From contig DAOPYA010000086.1 in NCBI GenBank assembly GCA_035352635.1, positions 1 to 17,907 of the forward strand: 17,907 bases of DNA, in the 5' to 3' direction. A program made the translations under genes and the position numbers. This document shows, piece by piece, positions 7,202 through 15,299 of this stretch; within the stretch, counting starts at the first letter, position 1; every line of letters starts with the position of its first letter. Below the pieces are notes generated by a model. It was not told where the DNA came from. It did not search any database and saw nothing but the letters and a program-made list of their open reading frames with translations. This DNA comes from Rifleibacterium sp035352635 (GTDB lineage Bacteria; Muiribacteriota; Ozemobacteria; Ozemobacterales; Ozemobacteraceae).

Positions 7202-8535
7202 CTGACCTGTTTGAATTTTCCAGCGGTAATCTTGCCCAGAATGAGCCATATCAGCCACTGGCTGATCGTATGCGCCCCGAGACCCTCGAAGATATTCTCG
7301 GTCAGGAACACATTCTCGGCCAGGGTAAACCTTTGCGGATGCTTTTGCAAGCTGGGTTGAGCGGCTCAATTATTTTCTGGGGCCCGCCCGGTTGTGGCAA
7401 AACCACCCTTGCCAGAGTGATGGCCCGGCACGCAGATGCTGATTTTATACAGCTGTCAGCAGTAGCCTCAGGGGTTAAAGACCTGAAAGCTGCCTTCGAG
7501 AAAGCGACCGAGGCGCGGCGCCAGAGCGGCCGCAAGACCATGCTGTTCGTCGATGAAATCCATCGCTTTAACAAAGCGCAGCAGGATGCTCTTTTGCCAC
7601 ATATCGAATCAGGGCTGGTCATCTTTGTCGGCGCCACTACCGAGAATCCGAGTTTCGAAGTTATTTCGGCACTGCTGTCGCGTTGTCAGGTGCTGATTCT
7701 CAAACCGGTGGCCCCGCCGGCCCTGGTAACCATTCTCTTACGCGCCCTCGATCAGGACAGCAAGCTGCTGCGTCAACCGGCTGTGCAGATCGAAGACAAG
7801 AGCCTTGAACGCATAGCAATGATGGCGGCCGGTGATGCGCGTATTGCCCTGAACGTTCTTGAAACCTGCTGCGAAGTTGCCCGACAGCACAGTGGCATGC
7901 AGCCGGTCGTCGACCCAGAACTCGTGGCCGAGACTTTTCAGAGCAAAATGCTGCGCTACGATAAGGGTGGCGAAGAGCATTACAATTTGATTTCGGCTCT
8001 GCACAAATCAATGCGCGGGTCAGACCCAGATGCCAGCCTGTATTGGCTGTATCGTATGATCGAAGGCGGCGAAGACTGCAAGTTCATTCTCAGGCGCATG
8101 GTGCGCTTTGCCTCTGAAGACGTCGGCATGGCCGATCCGTTTGCCCTTACACTGGCAGTTTCAGCAATTCAGGCCTTTGAATTTGTGGGCCCTCCCGAAG
8201 CACACCTGTTTCTGGCCCATCTGGCAGTCTATCTGGCCACCGCCCCGAAGAGCAATGCTTTGTATAGAGCTGAAAAGCTGGTTAAGCAAAGCATCAGAAA
8301 CGGCCAGGAACCGTCGGTTCCCTATCACCTCCGAAATGCCCCCACCGGGCTGATGAAAGAAATCGGCTATGGCCGCGAATATCGTTATCCGCATGACTAT
8401 CGCGGTGCTTTCGTTGATGAAAATTATTTTCCGGAGGGCATGCAACCAGAAAATTACTATCGACCCACTGAGCATGGCCGCGAAAAGCAAGCATTGGAAA
8501 GACTGCAGAAGCTCTGGCCACGGAGATTCAAGTAA
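7198..8535 (+). CDS. rarA: Replication-associated recombination protein A (RarA/MgsA), AAA+ ATPase
   Basis: A 445-aa clamp-loader-like AAA+ ATPase that acts at stalled replication forks and single-strand/double-strand DNA junctions (family knowledge). The N-terminus has PLADRMRPETLEDILGQEH (20-38). Walker A is GPPGCGKTT (62-70), Walker B LFVDEIHRF (116-124), sensor 1 GATTEN (145-150), and the SR arginine-finger pair follows at 161-162. The C-terminal half carries the MgsA/WHIP-type tetramerisation region, including FASEDVGMADPFAL at about residue 304 onward and the closing RPTEHGREK. Length is normal for the family and all key residues are present. It overlaps the preceding gene by 4 bases with little ribosome site of its own, so it probably relies on translational coupling. 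An HD hydrolase follows 2 bases after the stop. Confidence 0.96.
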   Translation: MTDLFEFSSGNLAQNEPYQPLADRMRPETLEDILGQEHILGQGKPLRMLLQAGLSGSIIFWGPPGCGKTTLARVMARHADADFIQLSAVASGVKDLKAAFEKATEARRQSGRKTMLFVDEIHRFNKAQQDALLPHIESGLVIFVGATTENPSFEVISALLSRCQVLILKPVAPPALVTILLRALDQDSKLLRQPAVQIEDKSLERIAMMAAGDARIALNVLETCCEVARQHSGMQPVVDPELVAETFQSKMLRYDKGGEEHYNLISALHKSMRGSDPDASLYWLYRMIEGGEDCKFILRRMVRFASEDVGMADPFALTLAVSAIQAFEFVGPPEAHLFLAHLAVYLATAPKSNALYRAEKLVKQSIRNGQEPSVPYHLRNAPTGLMKEIGYGREYRYPHDYRGAFVDENYFPEGMQPENYYRPTEHGREKQALERLQKLWPRRFK

Positions 8536-8537
8536 CC

Positions 8538-9002
8538 ATGCTCAAAAGGCTGCTGGCACGAATTTTATATCGAATCTGGCAGTTCAAGCAGGTTTTGCTG
8601 CCCAGACTCGACCGCAATAAATGGGATGCAGCCGTTGCCGAGCTTGCCCCTCAGGTGCGAAATCAGCTTGCAGCACTCAAAAAATCTGAAAAAGCCCACA
8701 TTATGCGGGTTTACGACGACATCAACAATGATGCGGGCCTTCAACCCGATATGAGGCAATATCTGCTAACCCTCGCATTGCTGCACGATATTGGCAAATC
8801 GGTTACCAGGCCATCATTGCTGTTTAAAGTGGCCAAGGTGCTGCTGCCGATTGCCAACACCGAACATTGCCTGGCTGGCGCCCGTCTGCTGCGTCAATTC
8901 AGACAGAATCGTCAGTTGATCAGAAGAGTGCTGCGCCACCATGACCTTGAGGTCAGCGACGCTGTTTTGAAACTGTTTCAACAGTATGACGACCGCAATT
9001 GA
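8538..9002 (+). CDS. HD-domain hydrolase (154 aa)
   Basis: A small HD-superfamily protein. Likely metal ligands are H55 (EKAHIMRVYDD), the HD pair H83-D84 with K87 in LLHDIGK, H110 (ANTEHCLAG) and H134-H135 (LRHHD). The order H...HD...H...H fits a metal-dependent phosphohydrolase acting on nucleotides or phosphodiesters, as in other bacterial stand-alone HD proteins. The N-terminal 25 residues are hydrophobic and basic and could lie on the membrane, but there is no clear signal peptide. It begins 2 bases after the rarA stop, with GGAG inside the end of rarA, so it belongs to that operon. The substrate cannot be read from sequence; a role in nucleotide or repair metabolism next to rarA is inference. 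Confidence 0.82.
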   Translation: MLKRLLARILYRIWQFKQVLLPRLDRNKWDAAVAELAPQVRNQLAALKKSEKAHIMRVYDDINNDAGLQPDMRQYLLTLALLHDIGKSVTRPSLLFKVAKVLLPIANTEHCLAGARLLRQFRQNRQLIRRVLRHHDLEVSDAVLKLFQQYDDRN

Positions 9003-9029
9003 AGCCTAAACAGCAAGGCAATAAAAAAA

Positions 9030-9058
9030 TTGCAGTTTTGCCTGCAAAATGATACTAT
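9030..9058 (+). promoter_or_regulatory. Ferritin promoter with an internal inverted repeat
   Basis: A sigma-70-like promoter: TTGCAG (9030-9035), a 17-base spacer and TACTAT (9053-9058), with an upstream TG (9050-9051) giving an extended -10. A perfect inverted repeat, TTGCAG-N6-CTGCAA (9030-9035 and 9042-9047), covers the -35 and spacer and may be a repressor site. It does not match a classical Fur box. Confidence 0.5.
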
Positions 9059-9093
9059 TTGGGTGATGAATTAAATAACTGGAGGGAAATAGA

Positions 9094-9618
9094 ATGTTCG
9101 ACAAAAAGATGGAAGCGGCACTTGTAAATCAGGTTTACGAAGAAATGTATTCTTTTTATCTTTATCTGGCTATGGCAGAATATGGTGTCGCAGAAGGCCT
9201 GCCTGGTCTGCAACACTGGATGCGCAATCAGGCCCTTGAAGAATTCAGCCACGCTGTTAAGTTCATGAATTATATCGCCGAAAAGGGCGGCAAAACTGAA
9301 CTCAAAGCCTTGAAAGCTCCCCCGAAAGCCTGGAAATCAGTAAAACATGTTTTTGAAGAAGCGCTTAAACATGAAGGCCATATCACAGCCTGCATCAATA
9401 ATCTTGCTGAACTTGCCCATTCTCTTAAAGATTATGCAACCATCAATTTTCTCAATTTCTTCATTGGCGAACAGGTTGAAGAAGAAGCGGCTGCCAAGGC
9501 TGTCATTGATATGATCAACCTGACCGGAAATGCCCCCGGCGGTATGTTCATAGTTGATAAAGAACTTGCTACCCGCCCTGCGGCTCTTAATCCATACAAT
9601 CCGACCCCAGTGGCCTGA
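9094..9618 (+). CDS. ftnA: Non-haem bacterial ferritin
   Basis: A 174-aa FtnA-type ferritin that oxidises ferrous iron and stores it as a mineral inside a 24-subunit cytoplasmic shell (family knowledge). The ferroxidase residues fall at the same numbers as in E. coli FtnA: E17, Y24, E50, H53, E94, Q127, with E49, E126 and E130 for the third iron site. There is no haem-binding methionine typical of bacterioferritin. Length is normal. A strong ribosome site, GGAGGG (9081-9086), lies 7 bases before the ATG, and the gene is a single unit between its own promoter and a strong terminator, which suits a protein made in large amounts. A palindrome in the promoter may give iron or redox control. Confidence 0.96.
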   Translation: MFDKKMEAALVNQVYEEMYSFYLYLAMAEYGVAEGLPGLQHWMRNQALEEFSHAVKFMNYIAEKGGKTELKALKAPPKAWKSVKHVFEEALKHEGHITACINNLAELAHSLKDYATINFLNFFIGEQVEEEAAAKAVIDMINLTGNAPGGMFIVDKELATRPAALNPYNPTPVA

Positions 9619-9638
9619 CGATCTGACCTGAAAAAGAA

Positions 9639-9680
9639 GGGCTGTTGCACCTGATGGTGCAACAGCCCATTATTTTTTCT
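9639..9680. terminator. Strong bidirectional rho-independent terminator
   Basis: A perfect 13-base-pair GC-rich stem (9639-9651 with 9656-9668, GGGCTGTTGCACC) with a TGAT loop is followed by ATTATTTTTTCTT. On the other strand the stem is followed by TTCTTTTTC, from the A-rich stretch at 9630-9638. It sits between the ferritin stop (9618) and the M50 protease stop (9681) and can end transcription from both sides. Confidence 0.93.
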
Positions 9681-10466
9681 TCAGTACTGTATGCCCGGTG
9701 CGGTGAATGTGTGCAGATAAAGGGTTATTTCCTGCAAAGGGTTGCCGAACCAGGCACTTAAACTCGTATAAATAAAGTTTATTGACGGGTTAAGAATAAA
9801 GCTCAGCCCGCCAAGCGCGAAGAGTAGCAGCAGGAGCATCGGTGCTATTTCTTCGAACTGCCGATATTGCGCACGGTAGCGCCCGGGCAGAAAATAGGCG
9901 ACCACCCGCGAGCCATCAAGCGGTGGCACCGGCAGCAGATTGAACAGCGCCAGGCTTAGATTGATCAATACCAGCGATTTAAGCATGGTGATCAGCAAAA
10001 ATACTGCGATCGGCGGCATCATGGTAACCTTGATCAGTTCAGCCAGCAGTTTCATGCCGATGACACCCGCCAGGGCCAGGGTCAGGTTGGCAGCCGGGCC
10101 AGCCAGCGCCACTGAAAGCATGGCCCGTTGGGGTACCCGAAAATTTGACGGATCGACGATTACGGGCTTTGCCCAGCCAAAATTGGTAAAAAAGAGCAGC
10201 AGGGTGCCGAAAAAATCGAGGTGGCGCAGCGGGTTGAGGCTCAGGCGGCCCATGCGGTCGGGGGTCGGGTCGCCGAGAAAGTCTGCCATTTTTGCATGGG
10301 CAAACTCATGAAAGGTCAGAGAAATCAGAATAATCGGCACCAGCACCAGAAAATGAAATGCTGATTCGAACAGCGAGCCGATTCCCTGAAGCATGAAGCT
10401 GATGCCAAGCAAAATAAAGATGACGCAGCCAATGCGGGTCAGCCTGGCAAAAGAATCTGGTGGCAT
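9681..10466 (-). CDS. M50 family site-2-protease-like membrane zinc protease
   Basis: A 261-aa integral membrane metalloprotease of the M50B/S2P group, which cuts membrane-embedded substrates, often to release signalling factors. HEFAHA (53-58) gives the zinc ligands H53 and H57 and the catalytic E54; GWAKPV (97-102) and NLLPVPPLDG (176-185), with D184 as third ligand, complete the set. About five or six membrane segments are visible and no PDZ domain is present, so it is the compact type. The frame is open up to 10619, but ATG at 10466 is preferred: it lies 19 bases after the stop of the upstream gene and gives the normal length. The start codon sits at the centre of a perfect 14-base palindrome. 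The gene is the last of the five-gene minus-strand cluster. Its substrate is unknown. Confidence 0.88.
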   Translation of the reverse strand: MPPDSFARLTRIGCVIFILLGISFMLQGIGSLFESAFHFLVLVPIILISLTFHEFAHAKMADFLGDPTPDRMGRLSLNPLRHLDFFGTLLLFFTNFGWAKPVIVDPSNFRVPQRAMLSVALAGPAANLTLALAGVIGMKLLAELIKVTMMPPIAVFLLITMLKSLVLINLSLALFNLLPVPPLDGSRVVAYFLPGRYRAQYRQFEEIAPMLLLLLFALGGLSFILNPSINFIYTSLSAWFGNPLQEITLYLHTFTAPGIQY

Positions 10467-10472
10467 GCCACC
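10459..10472. repeat. Perfect palindrome centred on the M50 protease start codon
   Basis: GGTGGCATGCCACC is its own reverse complement. In the mRNA it can fold as a five-base-pair stem with the CAUG in the loop, placing the only ribosome-site-like sequence (AGGUGG) in the stem. A role in limiting translation is inference. Confidence 0.6.
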
Positions 10473-10485
10473 TGGTGGGCGAAAA

Positions 10486-13107
10486 CTATATATCCTGGTA
10501 AAGCCTTCTGGCAATTTCCATTTCCTCCTCTTTGTTGAGCTGGGCGCCGTTGAGGCGAAGCTCGATAATGTGGGCAAAAATTCGACGAATTTGCGGGCCT
10601 GGCTGCAAGCCTGCGGCAATCAGGTCTTTGCCGTTGATTAGTGGCCGGGTGTGGCGCAGAGTGCCGATAAAATACAGCACCCGGCGGGCATTGCGCTTGT
10701 CAAGGGAATACGCCATAAGGGCCATGAGCGTTTCGAGCTGCAGGTCATCAAGAAGTTTGAACAGACTGACCCGGTCGCTTTCTTCAACCCTGTTAAGCTG
10801 CATCGGCACTGAATTCATAGCTTCAAGGGCTTCAAGGATTTTGCGGCGTCTGGCATGCGGTGTTCCGGTTTCATCGAGTATTTCGGCAGCGGTCGCGCCT
10901 GGCAGAAGCGAGAGCAGGCCAGCCCAGTAGATTGCCTCCGGGTCGATTTCTTCATTAAGAGCGCCGAAGCGCTTGACAAGACCGCGAATTAACTTGAAGC
11001 GACGCGGCAGAATCGACGGGTCAGTCAATTCGCTGCTCAGGCTTCGCATCAAACCCTCACTGAACAGGTCGGCCACAATCTGCTGGGGTCTTTCTTCGTT
11101 CAGACATTTAGATATTTCGGCGCCAATGCGCTTTAAAGAGAGCCTCGAGGTGGCTTCGCGGCTGATCGCCAGTTCAAAGGCCCGCCGGGTATCAGGTTCG
11201 AGAGTAAAATTAAAGCGGCCCGCGAATCTGACAGCCCGAAACAGCCGGGTCGGGTCTTCGAGAAAGCTGAAAGAATGCAAAATACGAATGTGCCGGTTGA
11301 GAAGGTCGTTGTAACCGCCAAAAAAGTCTTTCAGTTCAAGAAAGTGTTCGGGGTTCAACGACAGAGCCAGGGCGTTAATCGAGAAATCACGGCGATAGAG
11401 GTCGTTTGACAAACCGCTGAATTCGATCTGCGGCAGGGCGCCCGGGTTAGCATAATGCTCAATGCGGGCCGAACTGAAGTCGATCTTAAGGTCTTCGTGA
11501 TAAAGGCGGGCGGTATGAAAGCGGTCAAAAATCTTGTGCTCGCAAGCCAGTTCGACGCTTAGTGCCTCAGCAAAGGGCATGGCATCGCCGATCACCACGA
11601 TGTCAATGTCAAAGTTCGCCCGTTCGAGCAGCAGGTCGCGCACAAAACCGCCCACCGCAAACACTGATACATTTTTTTGAGCGGCAAATCGCCCGATTCT
11701 GGCGAGCAAAAGAAAAATGCGCACCGAGAATACACGTTTCACAAGAGCTTCGACTGCCACGGTGGCTGGCAGATCAGCCTGCCGCGCCAGCGGAAGAAAG
11801 TCTGGCGGCATGGGCAGGTAGTCTGGCAGGGCACGCAGCAGTTCGTGGCTTGTAATGATGCCGACTACTGAATTTTCGTGCAAAACTGGCAATCTGGTCA
11901 GGTTATAGCTGACCATCAGATTTTTTAGAACTCTGAGCGGGGTAGCGGGGCTGACTGTTGGCGTATTGGTCGGCACATAGGGGCCAATTTCGGCTTTGAC
12001 GAGGTTCATCTGCTGGGCGCGGTCAAGATCGCGCCTGGTCACCAGACCTGCAAAGACCTGGTTTTTTAAAACGATCAGCGACATGATGTTAAATTTCAGC
12101 ATCATACCCAGAGCATCTTCGATTGAAGAGTGCCAGTCGATGCATTGCGGTGAGGCCGACATGATGTCGCCGGCCGTCAGATCAGGTTTGATATGGCTGT
12201 TCAGGTGACCGATTATCTGTGCCCGGTTTTGTTCCGGGGTAGTACCGGCAAAATGAAAATAGACCCAGCGGCGGCTGCGCGTCGGTTTAAAATCTTTAAA
12301 AATTTCATAAAAATCGATCTGAGAGAGGTTGCTGCGCGCCCAGACCCGGGTGAAATTGCCTGAAGAGAGCAATACCAGCATAATCGGTTGCGCCAGATCA
12401 GACCAGACCGCATCGACAACAGGTTCAATATCTTGAACCTGGCCGGTGGTTCGTACTGCAATCAAGGTAACCGGCCAGAAACCAGGCTGAATATCTTCGA
12501 TATTTTTGAGCATGTGGTGATAAAGACCGGTTTGCCCTTCGTGCAGCCCCAATACAACGCTGTTGGCGATTTTTCCGGGCTGGGTGTATTGGCGTTGCAC
12601 AAAGTTCAGGGCGCGGTTATCTTCGGGCTTAACCTTTGCCGAAAGGCCGGCCCAGGTCTTTTCGATGATCGCCAGTTTAAATAGCTGCAAGTCTTCGCTG
12701 CTGAAGCGAAAATCTGCGTCGCGCAACTGGTTCATCAGGCTGGCAGTAAGGCTGAAGGCTTGGCAAAGCAGGGTCTCGCCGGCAAATGGCAGTTGCGCCA
12801 GGCGTTCGGCAAAGACGCTAACTTTCATGCTATGTCTGGAAATTTCTTCGAAAAGCTCGGGGTTCTGAAGTGCGTGAGTGATGCCCGCCAGGTAGATGTG
12901 GCTGACAGCAGAAAAATCAATTTCCTTGAATTTAAGGGTTCTGAACCAGTCGAGCCGCCGCCCGCATTCCCAGGCATTCTGCCTGAACCTGACCGGGTGC
13001 AGCAGCTGGGCCTGGGGGTATTTCAACATCAGGCACCGCGCAGCCCCAAGATGGTCAAGGTCTGCGTTATGCGGCAGTGCGATCAGTTCTACCGGGCTGT
13101 ATTTCAT
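10486..13107 (-). CDS. cca: tRNA nucleotidyltransferase fused to a DHH-like region and two CBS domains
   Basis: An 873-aa fusion. Residues 1-305 resemble the DHH phosphoesterase module: HNADLDHLGA (13-22) matches motif I, but the expected Asp after the second strand (YLAGITH, 72-78) and the DHH triad (SRHS, 90-93) are missing. Two CBS domains follow (about 312-362 and 373-427; SLIVL...GLVTRRDL and TRLPVL...GIITSHELL), usually adenine-nucleotide sensors. The class II nucleotidyltransferase core begins near 460: GGFVRD (486-491), the metal-binding D500/D502 pair, RRDFSINA (572-579), EDPTRLFRAVRF (617-628) and a C-terminal INGKDL...PGPQI (824-839). It adds CCA or only A to tRNA 3' ends, or acts as poly(A) polymerase; the fusion type occurs in several phyla. 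Start and upstream stop share one base (TAATG), with AAGG just before. Confidence 0.92.
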   Translation of the reverse strand: MKYSPVELIALPHNADLDHLGAARCLMLKYPQAQLLHPVRFRQNAWECGRRLDWFRTLKFKEIDFSAVSHIYLAGITHALQNPELFEEISRHSMKVSVFAERLAQLPFAGETLLCQAFSLTASLMNQLRDADFRFSSEDLQLFKLAIIEKTWAGLSAKVKPEDNRALNFVQRQYTQPGKIANSVVLGLHEGQTGLYHHMLKNIEDIQPGFWPVTLIAVRTTGQVQDIEPVVDAVWSDLAQPIMLVLLSSGNFTRVWARSNLSQIDFYEIFKDFKPTRSRRWVYFHFAGTTPEQNRAQIIGHLNSHIKPDLTAGDIMSASPQCIDWHSSIEDALGMMLKFNIMSLIVLKNQVFAGLVTRRDLDRAQQMNLVKAEIGPYVPTNTPTVSPATPLRVLKNLMVSYNLTRLPVLHENSVVGIITSHELLRALPDYLPMPPDFLPLARQADLPATVAVEALVKRVFSVRIFLLLARIGRFAAQKNVSVFAVGGFVRDLLLERANFDIDIVVIGDAMPFAEALSVELACEHKIFDRFHTARLYHEDLKIDFSSARIEHYANPGALPQIEFSGLSNDLYRRDFSINALALSLNPEHFLELKDFFGGYNDLLNRHIRILHSFSFLEDPTRLFRAVRFAGRFNFTLEPDTRRAFELAISREATSRLSLKRIGAEISKCLNEERPQQIVADLFSEGLMRSLSSELTDPSILPRRFKLIRGLVKRFGALNEEIDPEAIYWAGLLSLLPGATAAEILDETGTPHARRRKILEALEAMNSVPMQLNRVEESDRVSLFKLLDDLQLETLMALMAYSLDKRNARRVLYFIGTLRHTRPLINGKDLIAAGLQPGPQIRRIFAHIIELRLNGAQLNKEEEMEIARRLYQDI

Positions 13108-15299
13108 TAAACCTTGTCGATGCCTTCGCGTTTCAGGATATCGAAGAAAACGCGCACTATTTCAGGGTCGAGCTGGTTTCCGGCCGCCTTTTTCATTTCG
13201 GTTTTAACATAATCGAATGGAAAAGCCTTGCGATAGGGCCGGTCGGCGATCATTGCATCATAAGTGTCTGCAACTGCCAGAATTCTCGCCCCAAGCGGTA
13301 TCTGGTCACCCTTCAAACCAAGAGGGTAGCCCGCACCGTCGAATCGTTCGTGGTGATAAAGGGTTAGAGGTGCGATTTCCTTTAGAATTTCGACCCTTTC
13401 CATGATGTTGGCGCCATACTCGGGGTGTCGGTGCAGTTCAGTGACTTCTTCGTCGGTGAGACGCCCTTCTTTGGTGAGAATCACATCTTTAATGCCAATT
13501 TTGCCGATATCATGCAGCAGCCCGGCATAGCGAACTGTTTCGATCTCGTCTTCGCTGAGACCTAGTTCCTGGCCAATCTTAACCGCATATTCCATGACTT
13601 TGGTGCTGTGCCCGTGGGTATAGGAATCTTTGGCTTCGATAGCGGCTGCCAGCGCCATGACCATCGACAGATACTGTCGCTTCATCTCGGCGTAGAGCTT
13701 GGCGTTTTCGATGGCGATGCTGGCCTGCGAAGCAAAGGTCGATAAAAGATCAATTTCATCTTGAGAAAAATCGCGGGGCTTGCTGGTATAGATCGTAATT
13801 ACTCCGATTGCCCGCCCGCGCTGCATGATTGGCACTGCGAGCAGGCCGGCAAGCTTTTCGCGTTTGGCCAGAGCGGTGTATTTGGTGCGCGGGTCTTTGC
13901 GGGCATCAACAACCGAAATGGGCAGACGCTGAGAAAAGCAGCTGCCGATAATGCCTTCACCGATCCTTATTGCGGTTGATGAAAGAAACGATTTTGACAA
14001 ACCGCGCGAGGCGCGTACTTCGAGCAGTTCGCCGGTGCTGTCAAGCAGGCGCAGCTCACAACGCAGGGCATTCATCATTTCCATTGAGAAATTGACGATC
14101 GAGTCGAGCACTTCGTCTAGAACCAGGGTTGAAGAGATCGACTGCGAAATTTCGAAGAGAACCGAAATTTCATCAATGCGTCGTTCGAGGTAGAGCCTGA
14201 TTTTAACATTCTCAATCGCCGTAGCTAGCAGATTCGACAGGGTGGTGAAGGTGCGCAGATGTTCTCGGTTGAAGGCCTTCTGGCCGGTGGCAGAAAGGTT
14301 GATAAGGCCGATGTTCTTGCCCTGCACGGTTAACGGCACGGTCATGAACGACTGAATCTTGCGCCTGAACACTTTGTCCATGCTGATGGCCTTCTGATCC
14401 GGAAGAAAAAGCTGCTGGCAGCGTGTGATTCGCGAAGGCTTGCCGCGTATTTTAAAACTGATATCGTCGATATGCCCGGTCAGGCCGTCGAGACTCGATG
14501 GTGAGAGCGGCAGGCGCGAAACAAAATATCTTGTTTCTTCGTCTTCTTTATAGAGGCTGACAATGCCCAGATCGTGCTGAATAAGCTGCGAAAGATACTC
14601 AAAAGACAGCCCGATCAGCCCCTCAAGGGTTTGTACTGACGAGAAGCGCTTGGCGAGAACATTCAACTTTTCCATCTCGCGAATGCGGTTCTCGCGCTCA
14701 AGCAGCAGGCCGCTATGCTCGATTTTCATGGCGGCAAGATTGGCAAAAACAGTTGCCTCTTCGAGATCGTTAACGCTGAACATCGCTTTTTTTGAGATGT
14801 TGCCCGTGATCATCAGGCCGACACACTGTGTGTTGGTCATTAATGGAATAACCATGGCCGAAGTGAACGGCGTATCTTTGAACAGCGGGTCATGCATTTC
14901 ACCTGAATAAATAAGCCGCTGCCGGCTCGAAAAGGCATTGCGCAGCATCAGGCCTTCGCCGTTCAGGTTTTCTTCGGGTTCAGGGTTGTCGGTTGAGCAG
15001 GGGGCAAAGCCAAACTCTTCTTCTGAGCTGGTAATTGTGCGGCGGTCAAGGCAATGAATACATTCTGGGCGTTTGCGTCTGACGCCACTGGCGGCTGCCA
15101 GCATCAGCTCAAAAGACTCGCGATTGAGAAGTTCAAAATAAACCTCATCGGCAAGCAAGGCTTCACGGGCGGTTTTGGCCATGCTTTTCAGTAACTCTTT
15201 CAGTTCGGTGCCTGATGAGAGGGCCATCGAAATGTCTGAAAGCCTTGAAAGTCTTTTGAAAGTCTGCTCGGTTGTGTTAGTCGGCTTGGTGTTTTTCAT
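13107..15299 (-). CDS. Triple-GAF HD-GYP cyclic-di-GMP phosphodiesterase
   Basis: A 730-aa cytoplasmic sensor enzyme. Three GAF domains (about 20-195, 210-365 and 380-535) precede an HD-GYP domain (540-725) that breaks down c-di-GMP. The catalytic part is complete: HGHS (562-565), HDIGKIGI (596-603), HRHPEYG (623-629), HHERFDGAGYP (649-659) and DTYDAM (678-683). Helical linkers joining the GAFs could pass signals along a coiled coil. GAF1 carries an insertion with C80, C83 and C101 (CIHC...PC), a possible metal or redox site. No membrane segment is seen. The ATG overlaps the stop of the diguanylate cyclase gene (ATGA), and the next gene overlaps its own stop by one base. Activity against c-di-GMP is family knowledge; the signal sensed is unknown. 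Confidence 0.93.
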   Translation of the reverse strand: MKNTKPTNTTEQTFKRLSRLSDISMALSSGTELKELLKSMAKTAREALLADEVYFELLNRESFELMLAAASGVRRKRPECIHCLDRRTITSSEEEFGFAPCSTDNPEPEENLNGEGLMLRNAFSSRQRLIYSGEMHDPLFKDTPFTSAMVIPLMTNTQCVGLMITGNISKKAMFSVNDLEEATVFANLAAMKIEHSGLLLERENRIREMEKLNVLAKRFSSVQTLEGLIGLSFEYLSQLIQHDLGIVSLYKEDEETRYFVSRLPLSPSSLDGLTGHIDDISFKIRGKPSRITRCQQLFLPDQKAISMDKVFRRKIQSFMTVPLTVQGKNIGLINLSATGQKAFNREHLRTFTTLSNLLATAIENVKIRLYLERRIDEISVLFEISQSISSTLVLDEVLDSIVNFSMEMMNALRCELRLLDSTGELLEVRASRGLSKSFLSSTAIRIGEGIIGSCFSQRLPISVVDARKDPRTKYTALAKREKLAGLLAVPIMQRGRAIGVITIYTSKPRDFSQDEIDLLSTFASQASIAIENAKLYAEMKRQYLSMVMALAAAIEAKDSYTHGHSTKVMEYAVKIGQELGLSEDEIETVRYAGLLHDIGKIGIKDVILTKEGRLTDEEVTELHRHPEYGANIMERVEILKEIAPLTLYHHERFDGAGYPLGLKGDQIPLGARILAVADTYDAMIADRPYRKAFPFDYVKTEMKKAAGNQLDPEIVRVFFDILKREGIDKV

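Noticed and set aside
10467..10619. Longer N-terminus for the M50 protease
   Set aside because: It would overlap the 3' end of the nucleotidyltransferase gene, and the composition there is a frame-shifted shadow of it; ATG 10466 follows the upstream stop directly.
11996..12684. Plus-strand open frames inside the nucleotidyltransferase gene
   Set aside because: They are antisense shadows with no ribosome sites or recognisable domains; the minus-strand protein has clear CBS and other motifs across the same bases.
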